Below are positions 17,499 through 26,562 of a stretch of DNA of 55,491 bases, piece after piece; the first letter of the stretch is position 1, and each line of letters opens with the position of its first letter. Under the pieces are notes generated by a model. That model saw nothing but the letters and a program-made list of their open reading frames with translations, was not told where the DNA came from and searched no databases. This DNA comes from Bacteroidetes bacterium UBA6183. GTDB taxonomy: Bacteria; Bacteroidota; Bacteroidia; UKL13-3. The stretch is taken from contig DITN01000011.1 of assembly GCA_002422865.1 (NCBI GenBank), forward strand, positions 31,297 to 86,787. The letters are read 5' to 3'. Position numbers and translations under genes: made by a program.

Positions 17499-19385
17499 CT
17501 ACTTTACCACACTGCCAAACTCAAATTGCATGTCGTTAAGTTTGCGGTAAAGGCCATTGTTGGCCATTAACTGCTCGTGTGAGCCTTGTTCGGCTACCGT
17601 ACCTTTATCTATTACCACTATTTTGTGTGCGTTGCGTATGGTGCTTAAACGGTGGGCAATTACAAAACTGGTGCGGTTCTTCATCAAATTATCTAATGCT
17701 TCTTGCACCAGTTGTTCGCTTTCACTGTCTAATGATGAAGTGGCTTCATCCAAAATTAAAATAGCCGGATCTTTTAAAATGGCTCTTGCGATGGCAATAC
17801 GTTGACGTTGGCCACCACTTAATTTTATACCACGCTCTCCCACTATGGTTTCATATCCTTCCGGAAACTTGCTGATAAAATCGTGGGCATTGGCCTTGCG
17901 TGCCGCATCGGCAATTTCTTCGGCAGTAGCGCCTAATTTACCGTAAGCAATGTTTTCGGAAATGGTGCCTCCAAATAATATTACATCCTGAGGAACAAAA
18001 GCCATTTGTTTACGCAATTGCGTTAATGGAAAGGTGGTCGAATTTTTATCATCAAACCAAATACTACCCGATGTTGGTTCGTAAAACTTTAACAACAAAC
18101 CGGCTATGGTACTTTTACCTGCACCGCTCGGACCTACCAAAGCAATTTGCTCACCATTGTTAGCGGTAAGGGTAATGTCTTTTAATACACTCACATCATT
18201 ACGACTTGGGTAACTAAATGCCACTTGTTTAAAGGTTACATTACCTTTTAACACATATTGCGACTCGATAGCAATTGGAGTAAGCTCTACAGGTTCGCCT
18301 TCTGTGCGCAATATTTCACGTACGCTTTGTGTGGCTCCTAATGTTTTTTGTAACTGACTAAACATATCGGCAAAGCCGGCAAATGTGCCACCTACAAACA
18401 TGCTGAAGATAACAAACATGGTTAATGAACCCATGGTGAGCTCTCCTGTTTGTATCATGTTTGCGCCATACCACATTACAAAGGCAATAGCACCAAACAC
18501 ACTAAAAATCATAAACGAAATAAACGCTCCACGATAACGTGCATTGGCAATTGCCGTATCAACTACAGCATACACACTTTTTACATAACGTGAAATTTCG
18601 TACACCTCACTGGTAAATGCTTTTACAATACTAATACCTTGAAACGTTTCTTGCACAATGGTTCCACTTTCGGCCAATTGATCTTGTGCCTTGCGGGCCA
18701 TTTTACGTATGCGCATGCCAAATACCACTGCCAACACAGCAATTACCGGAACCACGGCCAACATCACCAAAGCCAGTTTTGTACTGATCCAGAATATAAA
18801 TCCTAAACCAATTACCAAAGTAAATATGCCACGTAAAAACTCGGCAAGCGTAAACGAAATGGCATCTTGTATTTGAGATAGATCTGATGAAATGCGGTTA
18901 CTTAACTCGCCAACACGTTTTTCGGTAAAATAACTCATGGGCATACTTAGTAGTTTACTGTAAACATCTTTGCGCATATCGGCCAACGACTTCTCTCCTA
19001 CTTCAGTTAACAAATACACCCGCATAAAAGAAAATATGGTTTGAAAACTCAACTGCACAAAAATTAAAATTAAGGTGAAATTTAGGGTCCACTTTACTTC
19101 TTTTAAACCCAATCCTTCAATCATACTTGGCGCACCACCCATCATTCCTGCCGAACCTCCGGGCGAAGCTGCATCAATCATTTTACCTAAAAAAAATGGA
19201 AACAAACTGGTGGTAAAAGCCGATAGTGCAATAAACACCATGCTTAATATAAATTTGGTACGGTATGGTTTTAGGTAAGTAAATAACACCAAAGCTTGTT
19301 TTAAACTCTCTTTGGATATTTTCACCTTTTCGCCTTCGTCTTTTTGTTTTCCGTTGCTATTAAAATTACCTCTTCCGCGTGCCAT
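17499..19385 (-). CDS. ABC exporter, fused membrane and ATPase domains (MsbA-like)
   Basis: Residues about 35-340 form a six-helix exporter membrane domain. The C-terminal ATPase has Walker A GPSGAGKST, Q-loop VPQDVILFG, signature LSGGQRQR, Walker B ILILDEATSSLD and the H-loop IAHRLST. It works as a homodimer that flips or exports lipids or other hydrophobic substrates; the actual substrate cannot be read from the sequence. The start preferred here is the ATG at 19385 (MARGRGNFNSNG). An in-frame ATG at 19415 would add ten residues that do not look like exporter sequence. A glycine/methionine-rich periplasmic loop (GGSAGMMGGAP) follows the second helix. It is monocistronic. Confidence 0.9.
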   Translation of the reverse strand: MARGRGNFNSNGKQKDEGEKVKISKESLKQALVLFTYLKPYRTKFILSMVFIALSAFTTSLFPFFLGKMIDAASPGGSAGMMGGAPSMIEGLGLKEVKWTLNFTLILIFVQLSFQTIFSFMRVYLLTEVGEKSLADMRKDVYSKLLSMPMSYFTEKRVGELSNRISSDLSQIQDAISFTLAEFLRGIFTLVIGLGFIFWISTKLALVMLAVVPVIAVLAVVFGMRIRKMARKAQDQLAESGTIVQETFQGISIVKAFTSEVYEISRYVKSVYAVVDTAIANARYRGAFISFMIFSVFGAIAFVMWYGANMIQTGELTMGSLTMFVIFSMFVGGTFAGFADMFSQLQKTLGATQSVREILRTEGEPVELTPIAIESQYVLKGNVTFKQVAFSYPSRNDVSVLKDITLTANNGEQIALVGPSGAGKSTIAGLLLKFYEPTSGSIWFDDKNSTTFPLTQLRKQMAFVPQDVILFGGTISENIAYGKLGATAEEIADAARKANAHDFISKFPEGYETIVGERGIKLSGGQRQRIAIARAILKDPAILILDEATSSLDSESEQLVQEALDNLMKNRTSFVIAHRLSTIRNAHKIVVIDKGTVAEQGSHEQLMANNGLYRKLNDMQFEFGSVVK

Positions 19386-19415
19386 GTATAATTTGCTTGA
19401 ATTAAAGTGCCGCAA

Positions 19416-19833
19416 AAAAACAGTATAATCAGCTAACTGTGAAACTTATTTTGTGGTTAATAGGTAAAATTAGGACTGGTAAAGGTGAATTAATTATTTA
19501 GTGTTTGGCGATGGTTGCTATGCGGAGCACTTACTTACTAAGTTTATCAGCTGGTTTTATCTAAAATTAAAACGCCTTTCACAAAAATGAATTGGTGAGG
19601 TTTACTAAATAGGTTAACAATCCAAGAAAACCAATAATACACGTGTAAAATCTTAAATGAACAATAAAACTGACTTGTACATTTTGTTACACGTTTTTTA
19701 CTTTCAATAAACAAACTTTATGATACCTTGTAGCTACGTTAATTTAAACCTCAATTGCAAGTACGATTGATCAATAACTTTTTACCAAACCCTAATTAAG
19801 AACTTATACCCATACCAATTATTAAAACAAAAT
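19416..19833. other. 418-bp spacer without a recognisable gene
   Basis: This lies between the divergent ABC exporter and a rightward beta-barrel gene. It is AT-rich. The only notable structure is an 8-bp inverted repeat (ACGTGTAA at 19641-19648 and TTACACGT at 19687-19694) with a long 38-base loop and a trailing T-run. No tRNA, ORF or IS was found. It presumably holds the promoters of both genes. Confidence 0.5.
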
Positions 19834-20748
19834 ATGTTAAATATAAAACTCACATTTATAACAGTAGTGGTTGCAATACTATCAAGCAATTACAGCTGGG
19901 CACAAGGCTGCAGCGATGCCGGTTTTTGCACCATTAATAGTTTTAAACCCAACAGCAACGACAGTATTAAAATGACCAATAACCAAATAAAAATTGGTGT
20001 GTTTTTGGGCAAGGCCGATAACGCCATTACAGCTTATGGAAATTATTTGGAATACAACAGGGTTCTAAATAAGAAAATTGGAATGGACATTAAACTAACC
20101 ACATTGGCGCAAATCGGTAATGGCATACATACATTTGGATTGGCTGACGTATTATTAAATACAAACTATAAAATAAACGAAAAGTTAAAACTAATAGCCG
20201 GTGTTAAAATACCTTTAGCAGCCGCCAATAAATCAGAAAACAACCTTCCTTTGCCAATGGATTACCAAGCGAGCTTAGGTACTTTTGATGTTATATTTGG
20301 CATAGGTTATGAAATTAAAAAACTTCAGCTTGTAGCAGCTATTCAACAACCGTTAATACAAAACAACAATCAGTTTATTGCCAATAATTATCCGGCAAAC
20401 TCAACATTAAGGTCCTTTCAATCTACCAACAAGTTTATACGCAGTGGTGATGTATTACTAAGAATATCATATCCTGTTTCTGTAAACAAAAAACTTAAAT
20501 TTACACCAAGTATTTTACCCATTTACCACTTGACTTTCGACAAATTTACCGATGAGTTTAATGTGGAAAGAAAAATAAGTGGATCACAAGGGTTAACACT
20601 TAACGGAAACCTTTATTTTGATTATGAAATAAACGATAAAAACATTTTACAATTTAACTTTGGTATGCCGTTAATCGTAAGAGCAGTAAGGCCTGATGGT
20701 TTAACCAGAAGTTTGATTGGTAATTTAGAGTATAGGGTAAAGTTTTGA
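19834..20748 (+). CDS. Exported protein, probable outer-membrane beta-barrel
   Basis: This 304-residue protein has a signal peptide (about 1-23, ending YSWAQ) and a mature N-terminus QGCSDAGFCTI. From memory, this short cysteine-containing start recurs in Bacteroidota beta-barrel proteins of unknown role. The rest alternates hydrophobic and polar residues in strand-like stretches (IKIGVFLGKADNAITAYGNY, KLQLVAAIQQPLI, NILQFNFGMPLIVRAV) and ends with an aromatic residue (EYRVKF), as outer-membrane barrels do. It resembles the putative transporter or MetA-of-phenol-degradation-like barrels. No enzyme motif was found. It stands alone, with 126 bp before the next gene. Confidence 0.65.
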   Translation: MLNIKLTFITVVVAILSSNYSWAQGCSDAGFCTINSFKPNSNDSIKMTNNQIKIGVFLGKADNAITAYGNYLEYNRVLNKKIGMDIKLTTLAQIGNGIHTFGLADVLLNTNYKINEKLKLIAGVKIPLAAANKSENNLPLPMDYQASLGTFDVIFGIGYEIKKLQLVAAIQQPLIQNNNQFIANNYPANSTLRSFQSTNKFIRSGDVLLRISYPVSVNKKLKFTPSILPIYHLTFDKFTDEFNVERKISGSQGLTLNGNLYFDYEINDKNILQFNFGMPLIVRAVRPDGLTRSLIGNLEYRVKF

Positions 20749-20874
20749 TGTGGTTGCTTATCTTCTCATCGCTAAAAATCTATTTTTTTTGAATTTATTT
20801 AACATGGATTCCTCAGCGCTTTTATTTAGTTTTACCAGACCAATTACAAACAAGAGTTACGATAATTATCAGGC

Positions 20875-21159
20875 ATGAGTATGGAAATATTACACGAGGA
20901 TAATGGCCAAAAGGGAAGGTTTTATATTATTGAAAATCATGTTAAAGAAGCCGAAATGACCTATACATGGACAGGTACAGACAGAATAATTATAGACCAT
21001 ACCGAGGTTAACGAAACACTTAAGGGTAAAGGTGCCGGCAAACAAATGGTTTTAAAAGCGGTAGATTTTGCAAGGGAAAAGAAAATACATGTTATACCGC
21101 TTTGTCCTTTTGCCAAAAGTGTTTTTGATAGGCTGCCCGAAATTAGAGATGTGCTATAA
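20875..21159 (+). CDS. GNAT-type N-acetyltransferase domain protein (YjdJ-like)
   Basis: This 94-residue single-domain protein has the short GNAT core: a first strand (MTYTWTGTDRIIIDHTEV), the acetyl-CoA loop LKGKGAGKQMVLKAVDFAR (variant of R/QxxGxG/A), and PLCPFAKSVFDRLPE. That last block is characteristic of the COG2388/YjdJ group and its eukaryotic relative NATD1. The substrate is unknown. It starts at ATG 20875 (a second ATG is two codons later). The gene just downstream encodes a YjdI-like iron-sulfur protein, the same pairing as yjdJ-yjdI in E. coli. Confidence 0.85.
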   Translation: MSMEILHEDNGQKGRFYIIENHVKEAEMTYTWTGTDRIIIDHTEVNETLKGKGAGKQMVLKAVDFAREKKIHVIPLCPFAKSVFDRLPEIRDVL

Positions 21160-21171
21160 ACCAATTTGATT

Positions 21172-21402
21172 ATGGATAAAAATAATATCACAAAAGAGTA
21201 CAGCAATGGCGAGATAACCATTGTATGGCAATCGGCTAAGTGCATTCACTCCGGTAATTGCGTAAAAAACAGTCCGGATGTATTTCACCCAAAAGAACAA
21301 CCATGGATTAAACCTGAAGCATCCACAAGCGAAAAAATAATGGATACCATCAACAAGTGTCCTTCAGGTGCTTTAACTTGTTATAAAAACAAGACAGAAT
21401 AA
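21172..21402 (+). CDS. Small iron-sulfur protein, YjdI-like (Fer4_19/DUF1271)
   Basis: This protein of about 76 residues has the cysteine pattern CIHSGNCVKNSPDVF ... KCPSGAL, three cysteines plus an additional one near the end (CYKNK). The spacing and the WIKPEAS motif match the YjdI mono-cluster ferredoxin-like family. It is probably an electron-transfer or cluster-binding partner of unknown pathway. The ATG at 21172 is preferred over an in-frame TTG six bases earlier. It follows the GNAT gene by about a dozen bases, so they are one operon. It ends 6 bp from the convergent dehydrogenase-like gene, without a visible terminator. Confidence 0.85.
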   Translation: MDKNNITKEYSNGEITIVWQSAKCIHSGNCVKNSPDVFHPKEQPWIKPEASTSEKIMDTINKCPSGALTCYKNKTE

Positions 21403-21408
21403 AGGCCC

Positions 21409-22608
21409 CTAATCAACATAATCCTGCAAATAGCTATACTTATCGGTTAGATTACCGGCATGGGCAATGGTGGCATTTTTAATGATGTGTTCTTTGTCGT
21501 TAATCAATAAAAAAGGTAATACATGTCGTATCAATTGTCCGCCAAATTCTTTTGAAGCATCAACCGGTAACTCGCAAGGTAAATTACCCACCGCTTGCAC
21601 ATCAATACTTTCTTTTTTGAAGGGTTCAACCTCGGCATTTAAAAACGGGCTGTAACCAAAATAAGGATCCTCAATGGTGGTACTTTTTATGGTACTTGGT
21701 ATTGGGCCGGGTACATCGCAACTAATGTCAGAAATTACTTTAATGCTGAAGTCATTTCCTTTCATTTCTTCGCGGGTAAAAAAGGGTTCGATACCTGCAT
21801 GCCAAAACACGGCATTTATAAATACATCGGCTTTTTTATAATAGGGAGCAAACTTGCTGCGGTAATCTTCAGGGTGTTTGTAAAAATCAGACTTATCCCA
21901 TTCACGTCCGTCTTTACGTTCATAATAATCATCACTGCGCAATTGCACATACACCGGATGATCATATTCGTTTTCTAAAAACTCTTCAGGAGTTACGTGG
22001 TGTATTTTTAATTTTTTCATCACCTCAATTACTCCGTGTGCCACACGGCCATCACCACACAAAACAATTTTCATGGCAGGTAAAGTAAGCTCGGCATATT
22101 GGGTGTACATATCGTTCATGTCGGCACACTTATTGGCAGGTTTTAAATAATAAGTGCTTTGTTTTTTACCCCACATTAAAAAGGCATAATGTGCTCCAAC
22201 TATTCCTGCAAATCGGCCAAAACCAATAATGCGGTTACCACCCTCCCAAACCAACGTTTCGTAATCTACCAGGGTAATGTTTTTCTTTAAAATGGTACGT
22301 AATAATTTACGGTTGAACGCTTGTTTTTTAATGGTGTGCGAAAAGAATAAATATGTTTTATTGGCAATTAAATTTTCTACAGGCACTTCTTTTACGCCCA
22401 ACAGAATATCGGCCACGCTAATGTCGTTTACCACTTCTATTCCCGCCTCGCGGTAGGCATCATCGCTAAAACAACGGTGGGGTGAAGATTGAACCACAAC
22501 CTTCACATCAGAAAATTTTTGCATCACTTCAACGCATTGTTCGGGCGTAAGTGGTGTTCTTAAATCGGGTGGTGTTTTACCCTCGTTAATTATACCTATA
22601 GTTTTCAT
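21409..22608 (-). CDS. NAD(P)-dependent dehydrogenase, saccharopine/alanine dehydrogenase family
   Basis: The 399-residue product (from the ATG at 22608, MKTIGIINEGKTPPDLRTPL) has the AlaDH/PNT-type N-terminal domain, with R-T-PLTPEQ followed by the DVKVVVQSS region. A nucleotide-binding glycine motif reads VLCGDGRVAHGVIEVM. LSDISCDVPGPI-type text (VISDISCDVPGPIPST) is conserved among lysine-forming saccharopine dehydrogenases (Lys1-like). Whether it acts on saccharopine, alanine or another imino acid cannot be decided. A TAGCTTTG element at 22618-22625 (match to TAnnTTTG) sits so close that the more upstream ATG at 22620 would overlap it, which favours 22608. It is 41 bp downstream of the PAS gene. 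Confidence 0.8.
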   Translation of the reverse strand: MKTIGIINEGKTPPDLRTPLTPEQCVEVMQKFSDVKVVVQSSPHRCFSDDAYREAGIEVVNDISVADILLGVKEVPVENLIANKTYLFFSHTIKKQAFNRKLLRTILKKNITLVDYETLVWEGGNRIIGFGRFAGIVGAHYAFLMWGKKQSTYYLKPANKCADMNDMYTQYAELTLPAMKIVLCGDGRVAHGVIEVMKKLKIHHVTPEEFLENEYDHPVYVQLRSDDYYERKDGREWDKSDFYKHPEDYRSKFAPYYKKADVFINAVFWHAGIEPFFTREEMKGNDFSIKVISDISCDVPGPIPSTIKSTTIEDPYFGYSPFLNAEVEPFKKESIDVQAVGNLPCELPVDASKEFGGQLIRHVLPFLLINDKEHIIKNATIAHAGNLTDKYSYLQDYVD

Positions 22609-22649
22609 GTAACGGGACAAAGCTAAGCATTAGCAATAAGTTTGGTAAA

Positions 22650-24779
22650 CTAATCTTCAATTTGTTTGGTGGCTTTTACTATTTGCCTGATCACATCATC
22701 GGTTTCTTGCACCGACCGTCCCATCAAACTTAATATCTCTCTAATGCGGGCAGCATCAAGGGGAGCATTGTTAAATTCGGTGGTCATTAAACTCCAAAGT
22801 CCCATCATATTCGCTATTGGCCTGCGCAGGGTATGCGATTGTGCAAAAGCGATATCCATGAGTTTTTTATTTTGCATTTCTATTTTTAACTCTGCACGTT
22901 TACGGTTTTCAATGTCTTTTCCGTTTAGTGCTACCCCCATCAATTCTCCTGTGTTATCGTAAACCGGGAAAAATTCTATTTCAATCCAAAACGAAATGCC
23001 TTCAAACAGTAATTCCGTTTCCACCTTAGAGGTAATACCCAACATTGCTCGGTTAATGTGGTACTCCAAATCACCTTTCATTTTATCAAGCGGATAGTCC
23101 CAAATTAATTCGCCCAAACCAATATTGCGCCCAAATAACATTTTTACGTTATGTGCCGCTACCCTATTGTATGATAGCACACGACAACTTTTATCCAACA
23201 ACACATTCATTTCTGAGGTACTGTCAAGTATAGCCCGCAATTTATTTTCTGATTTGCGTAAAGCATCGTGCATGTATTTTATTTCGGTAATATCAGATTG
23301 CACGGCAATAAACCCCGTGACTCTTCCTTGCATGTCGGTAAGCGGTTGTATATCCATATCAACCCAAAACTCATTTCCTCTTTTACCTTTATTTAACAAC
23401 TCTACCCTAATTGGTTTAGCTTTTAAGAAAGCCTCCCGCATGTCGTTAATGGTTTGTTGGTTGGTTTTGTCAAACTGTAACAATTCACCCGGACCTTTGC
23501 CTATAGCTTCATCGCTGGTGTATCCGGTTATTTTGGTAAAACCCGGATTTACCCATGTTATTTTTCTATCAGCATTGGTAATGATAACAGCATTTGAAGT
23601 TTTACGTGCAACAAAAGAAAGTGTGGTCAACTTTTCTTCTATGAGTTTTCTATCAGTTATATCAACCATCACATTCATGGCACCCAACAGCTCGTTATTG
23701 TTGTTGTGATAAGGTGTTGCAAACGCAATAAAGTTCACAAAGGTTGCATCTTCACGCTCAAGCATAGCTTCTTCGCCATAGATAGATTTGTTTTGTTTAA
23801 GCGCCTTGGCCATTGGGCACTCTTCGTGACGAATGTGCTCGCCTAATATATTAAACAGCTTGGTTGATCCGCACCACCTGTCTTTTCCAATAACGGGATT
23901 TCGTCCCCACAATTCTGCCGCACTTTCATTGTAGTCTGTAATGTATCCGTTAACATCAGTTAAATAAACCGCTACCGGTAACCCATTTAATACAAAACGT
24001 AATTTCCTTTCGCTTTCAACTATGGCTAACTCAATTTCTTTCTCTTCGGTAATGTCTTGGAAAGCCCCAATTAAACGTACCACATTTCCTTTTTCAACAA
24101 TGGCTTTACCTTGCACGTGTACCCACCTCAAATTTTCTTTGGCAGTAATGATGCGCAATTCCAAATCAAAGGGAATGGCTTTGTAATATAAATTTGCAAA
24201 TGCTTCTTGTATGGTTAACTTATCATCAGGGTGATAAAAATTCAATGCCGTATGAAGGTTCGGTTTGTAAGTTTCATCTACTTCATGAATATTATATACT
24301 TCTTCTGTCCAGGTATTCTTTTTTAAAATCACATCATAATCCCAACCACCAACTTTTGCCATGGCATTGGTCTCATTCAATAAATAGAGTGTACGTGCGT
24401 AGTCACTTTCAATATTTTTGTGAAGCGTAATATCAATGGCTACAGATGAAAGACCAATAAATACACCATCAACAAATACGGGTTCGGCCTTATTCAACAC
24501 ATTGCGATAAGTGCCATCAAATTTCAGTAACCTGAACTCGAAAGTAAATGCTTGATGGCTACTGATAGCGTAACTCAAAACCTCAACAAATTTAGGCAAG
24601 TCGTTTAAGTGAATTCCTTCACACCAGCCTCCTTGTAATTCTTCGTCCAATGTTGTTCCTCGATATGATAACCATTGGGTATTAAAATAATTCATGCATC
24701 CCACCGCATCACACATCCATACTTTTATCGGCAAGGAATCGAGCGCAGTATTTTTCCCGCTACTTTGCATGTACTGCAT
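22650..24779 (-). CDS. Five-PAS sensor protein with histidine-kinase dimerisation helix but no ATPase domain
   Basis: This 709-residue cytosolic protein has no membrane segments. It has five PAS/PAC modules at about 13-120, 135-250, 258-380, 388-505 and 515-632, each ending in a typical ITDRK/ITEEKE-like coil. The last 75 residues are a DHp-like segment, IAFAQSHTLRRPIANMMGL, with the candidate phospho-acceptor His649. The protein then stops; the HATPase_c domain (N, G1, G2 boxes) is absent. Only 41 bp separate the stop from the next start, so no remnant is hidden downstream. It may work as a phospho-acceptor or dimerisation partner for another kinase, or be a ligand sensor without kinase activity. 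Met1 or Met4 could start it. Confidence 0.85.
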   Translation of the reverse strand: MQYMQSSGKNTALDSLPIKVWMCDAVGCMNYFNTQWLSYRGTTLDEELQGGWCEGIHLNDLPKFVEVLSYAISSHQAFTFEFRLLKFDGTYRNVLNKAEPVFVDGVFIGLSSVAIDITLHKNIESDYARTLYLLNETNAMAKVGGWDYDVILKKNTWTEEVYNIHEVDETYKPNLHTALNFYHPDDKLTIQEAFANLYYKAIPFDLELRIITAKENLRWVHVQGKAIVEKGNVVRLIGAFQDITEEKEIELAIVESERKLRFVLNGLPVAVYLTDVNGYITDYNESAAELWGRNPVIGKDRWCGSTKLFNILGEHIRHEECPMAKALKQNKSIYGEEAMLEREDATFVNFIAFATPYHNNNNELLGAMNVMVDITDRKLIEEKLTTLSFVARKTSNAVIITNADRKITWVNPGFTKITGYTSDEAIGKGPGELLQFDKTNQQTINDMREAFLKAKPIRVELLNKGKRGNEFWVDMDIQPLTDMQGRVTGFIAVQSDITEIKYMHDALRKSENKLRAILDSTSEMNVLLDKSCRVLSYNRVAAHNVKMLFGRNIGLGELIWDYPLDKMKGDLEYHINRAMLGITSKVETELLFEGISFWIEIEFFPVYDNTGELMGVALNGKDIENRKRAELKIEMQNKKLMDIAFAQSHTLRRPIANMMGLWSLMTTEFNNAPLDAARIREILSLMGRSVQETDDVIRQIVKATKQIED

Positions 24780-25024
24780 AACTTGTCTTTCGTTTATTAA
24801 AAAAATCTACCATATCGTGAAGGAAAAACATTGTTTAACTCAAATTAAACAACGGGCAATAATATATTTTAACGGTTGATTAAACAAGGTAAATTAGCCA
24901 CAATTCTAAACAAATCAACAATTTTACAATTGGCAAATAACTCAAAAATTGTTAAAATTAAATTAAACCACACATTAAAACAGTTGCATACAATAATGTG
25001 ATAAAAACCTATTTTCGCGGGGCT

Positions 25025-26317
25025 ATGAGTACTACAAATTTTGCTGAAGAAATGCGCTGGAGGGGCATGTTACATGATGTAATGCCCGGAACGGAAGAAT
25101 TATTGAATAAAGAAATGGTGAGCGGTTACATTGGTTTTGACCCTACGGCCGACTCGCTGCATGTGGGGCATTTAATGCAAGTAATGACTTTGATACACTT
25201 TCAACGTGCCGGACACAAACCATATGCTTTAGTGGGCGGTGCTACAGGGATGGTGGGCGACCCAAGTGGAAAAAGTGCTGAGCGCAATTTATTGAACGAA
25301 GAAACTTTAAACCATAACGTGGCTAGTATACATGCACAACTCGAAAAGTTTTTGAACTTTAACAGCGGTGCAAACAGTGCCGTTATGGTGAATAATTACG
25401 ATTGGTTTAAAAACTTTAATTTTTTAGCATTTATACGTGATGTAGGTAAACATATTACCGTAAACTACATGATGGCCAAGGATAGTGTTAAAAGACGTTT
25501 AGAGGGCGATAACGGTCTTTCGTTTACAGAGTTTACTTACCAATTGGTGCAGGGCTACGATTTTTATTACTTATGGAAAAACCATGGTATTAAAATACAA
25601 ATGGGTGGAAGCGACCAATGGGGAAATATTGTAACAGGTACCGAACTAATTCGAAGGAAAGACAGTGGTGAGGCATTTGCTTTAACTACACAACTCATAA
25701 AAAAATCAGACGGGACTAAATTTGGTAAAACAGAAAGTGGTGCGGTTTGGTTAGATCCTAAAAAAACATCGCCCTACAAATTTTACCAGTTTTGGTTAAA
25801 TGCCAGCGATGATGATACTAAAAATTGGATCAGAATTTTTACCTTATTATCACAACAAGAAATAGAGGCGATTGAAGTTGAGCATGCTGCGGCTCCAAAT
25901 ACACGTGCTTTACAAAAAGCATTGGCAAAAGATATTACCACACGTGTGCATGGCGAGGTTGAATACAACAATGCCGTTGAAGCAAGTAATATATTGTTTG
26001 GCAATGCTACTGCAGAAGCTTTTGCACAATTAAGTGAAGAAACTTTCTTGGATATTTTTGATGGTGTACCACAATTTAACGTGAGTAAAACTGAGTTGGA
26101 AACCGGCATCTCTCCCATTGATTTTTTAGCCGAAAAAACACAAGTATTTCCTTCAAAAAGTGAGGCTAAAAAAATGTTACAAGGCGGTGGTGTAAGCATC
26201 AACAAACAGAAACTGGAAAACATGGAAGCACCAATAGATACTTCCTTTTTAATTAATGGTAAATACCTGATTGCACAAAAAGGAAAGAAAAACTACTTCC
26301 TGATTATTGCGCAATAA
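25025..26317 (+). CDS. tyrS: Tyrosyl-tRNA synthetase
   Basis: This 430-residue class I synthetase charges tRNA-Tyr. The HIGH-type motif is DSLHVGHL, the tyrosine pocket shows YDFYYLW and GGSDQWGNIVTG, the KMSKS-type loop reads KFGKT, and a C-terminal S4 RNA-binding domain contains SKSEAKKMLQGGGVSINKQK. Length is normal. ATG 25025 (MSTTNFAEEM) is preferred over an in-frame GTG at 24998. A -7-like TATTTTCG at 25010-25017 lies between the two, so a transcript would start after the GTG. A hairpin terminator follows. Confidence 0.95.
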   Translation: MSTTNFAEEMRWRGMLHDVMPGTEELLNKEMVSGYIGFDPTADSLHVGHLMQVMTLIHFQRAGHKPYALVGGATGMVGDPSGKSAERNLLNEETLNHNVASIHAQLEKFLNFNSGANSAVMVNNYDWFKNFNFLAFIRDVGKHITVNYMMAKDSVKRRLEGDNGLSFTEFTYQLVQGYDFYYLWKNHGIKIQMGGSDQWGNIVTGTELIRRKDSGEAFALTTQLIKKSDGTKFGKTESGAVWLDPKKTSPYKFYQFWLNASDDDTKNWIRIFTLLSQQEIEAIEVEHAAAPNTRALQKALAKDITTRVHGEVEYNNAVEASNILFGNATAEAFAQLSEETFLDIFDGVPQFNVSKTELETGISPIDFLAEKTQVFPSKSEAKKMLQGGGVSINKQKLENMEAPIDTSFLINGKYLIAQKGKKNYFLIIAQ

Positions 26318-26332
26318 CACAAATTGAATAAC

Positions 26333-26372
26333 AAAAAATGCGCTGGTGGTATCAACTGCCAATGCATTTTTT
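26333..26372 (+). terminator. Terminator after tyrS
   Basis: AAAAAATGC (26333-26341) pairs perfectly with GCATTTTTT (26364-26372). Its loop is 22 bases, partly self-complementary (TGG/CCA). It lies 15 bp after the tyrS stop. Confidence 0.6.
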
Positions 26373-26562
26373 CATTGATTTTCATGTCCAGAGTTTATCT
26401 CATCTTACCATCAATGATTAAAAGAGCGACTCAACTATGAGTCAATGGGATAATGTACTTTTAAAATCCATAAACTAAAAAAGTTACTTGTTAGAAAACA
26501 GATCAACTATTCGACTCATGAACAGCCTATAACATATCTGTTATTTTTTAGTGGTCTTAAAG

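Noticed and set aside
19641..19700. Inverted repeat ACGTGTAA/TTACACGT with T-run, as a terminator or small RNA
   Set aside because: The loop is 38 bases and no rightward gene precedes it; 8-bp dyads are easily found by chance in AT-rich DNA.
24915..24965. AT-rich inverted repeat AATTTTACAATT/AATTGTTAAAATT upstream of tyrS
   Set aside because: Imperfect (one-base bulge) and composed almost wholly of A and T, so expected by chance; no T-box features are visible.
26318..26562. Possible gene remnant between tyrS and chrA
   Set aside because: Apart from the terminator I see no family-like peptide in any frame.
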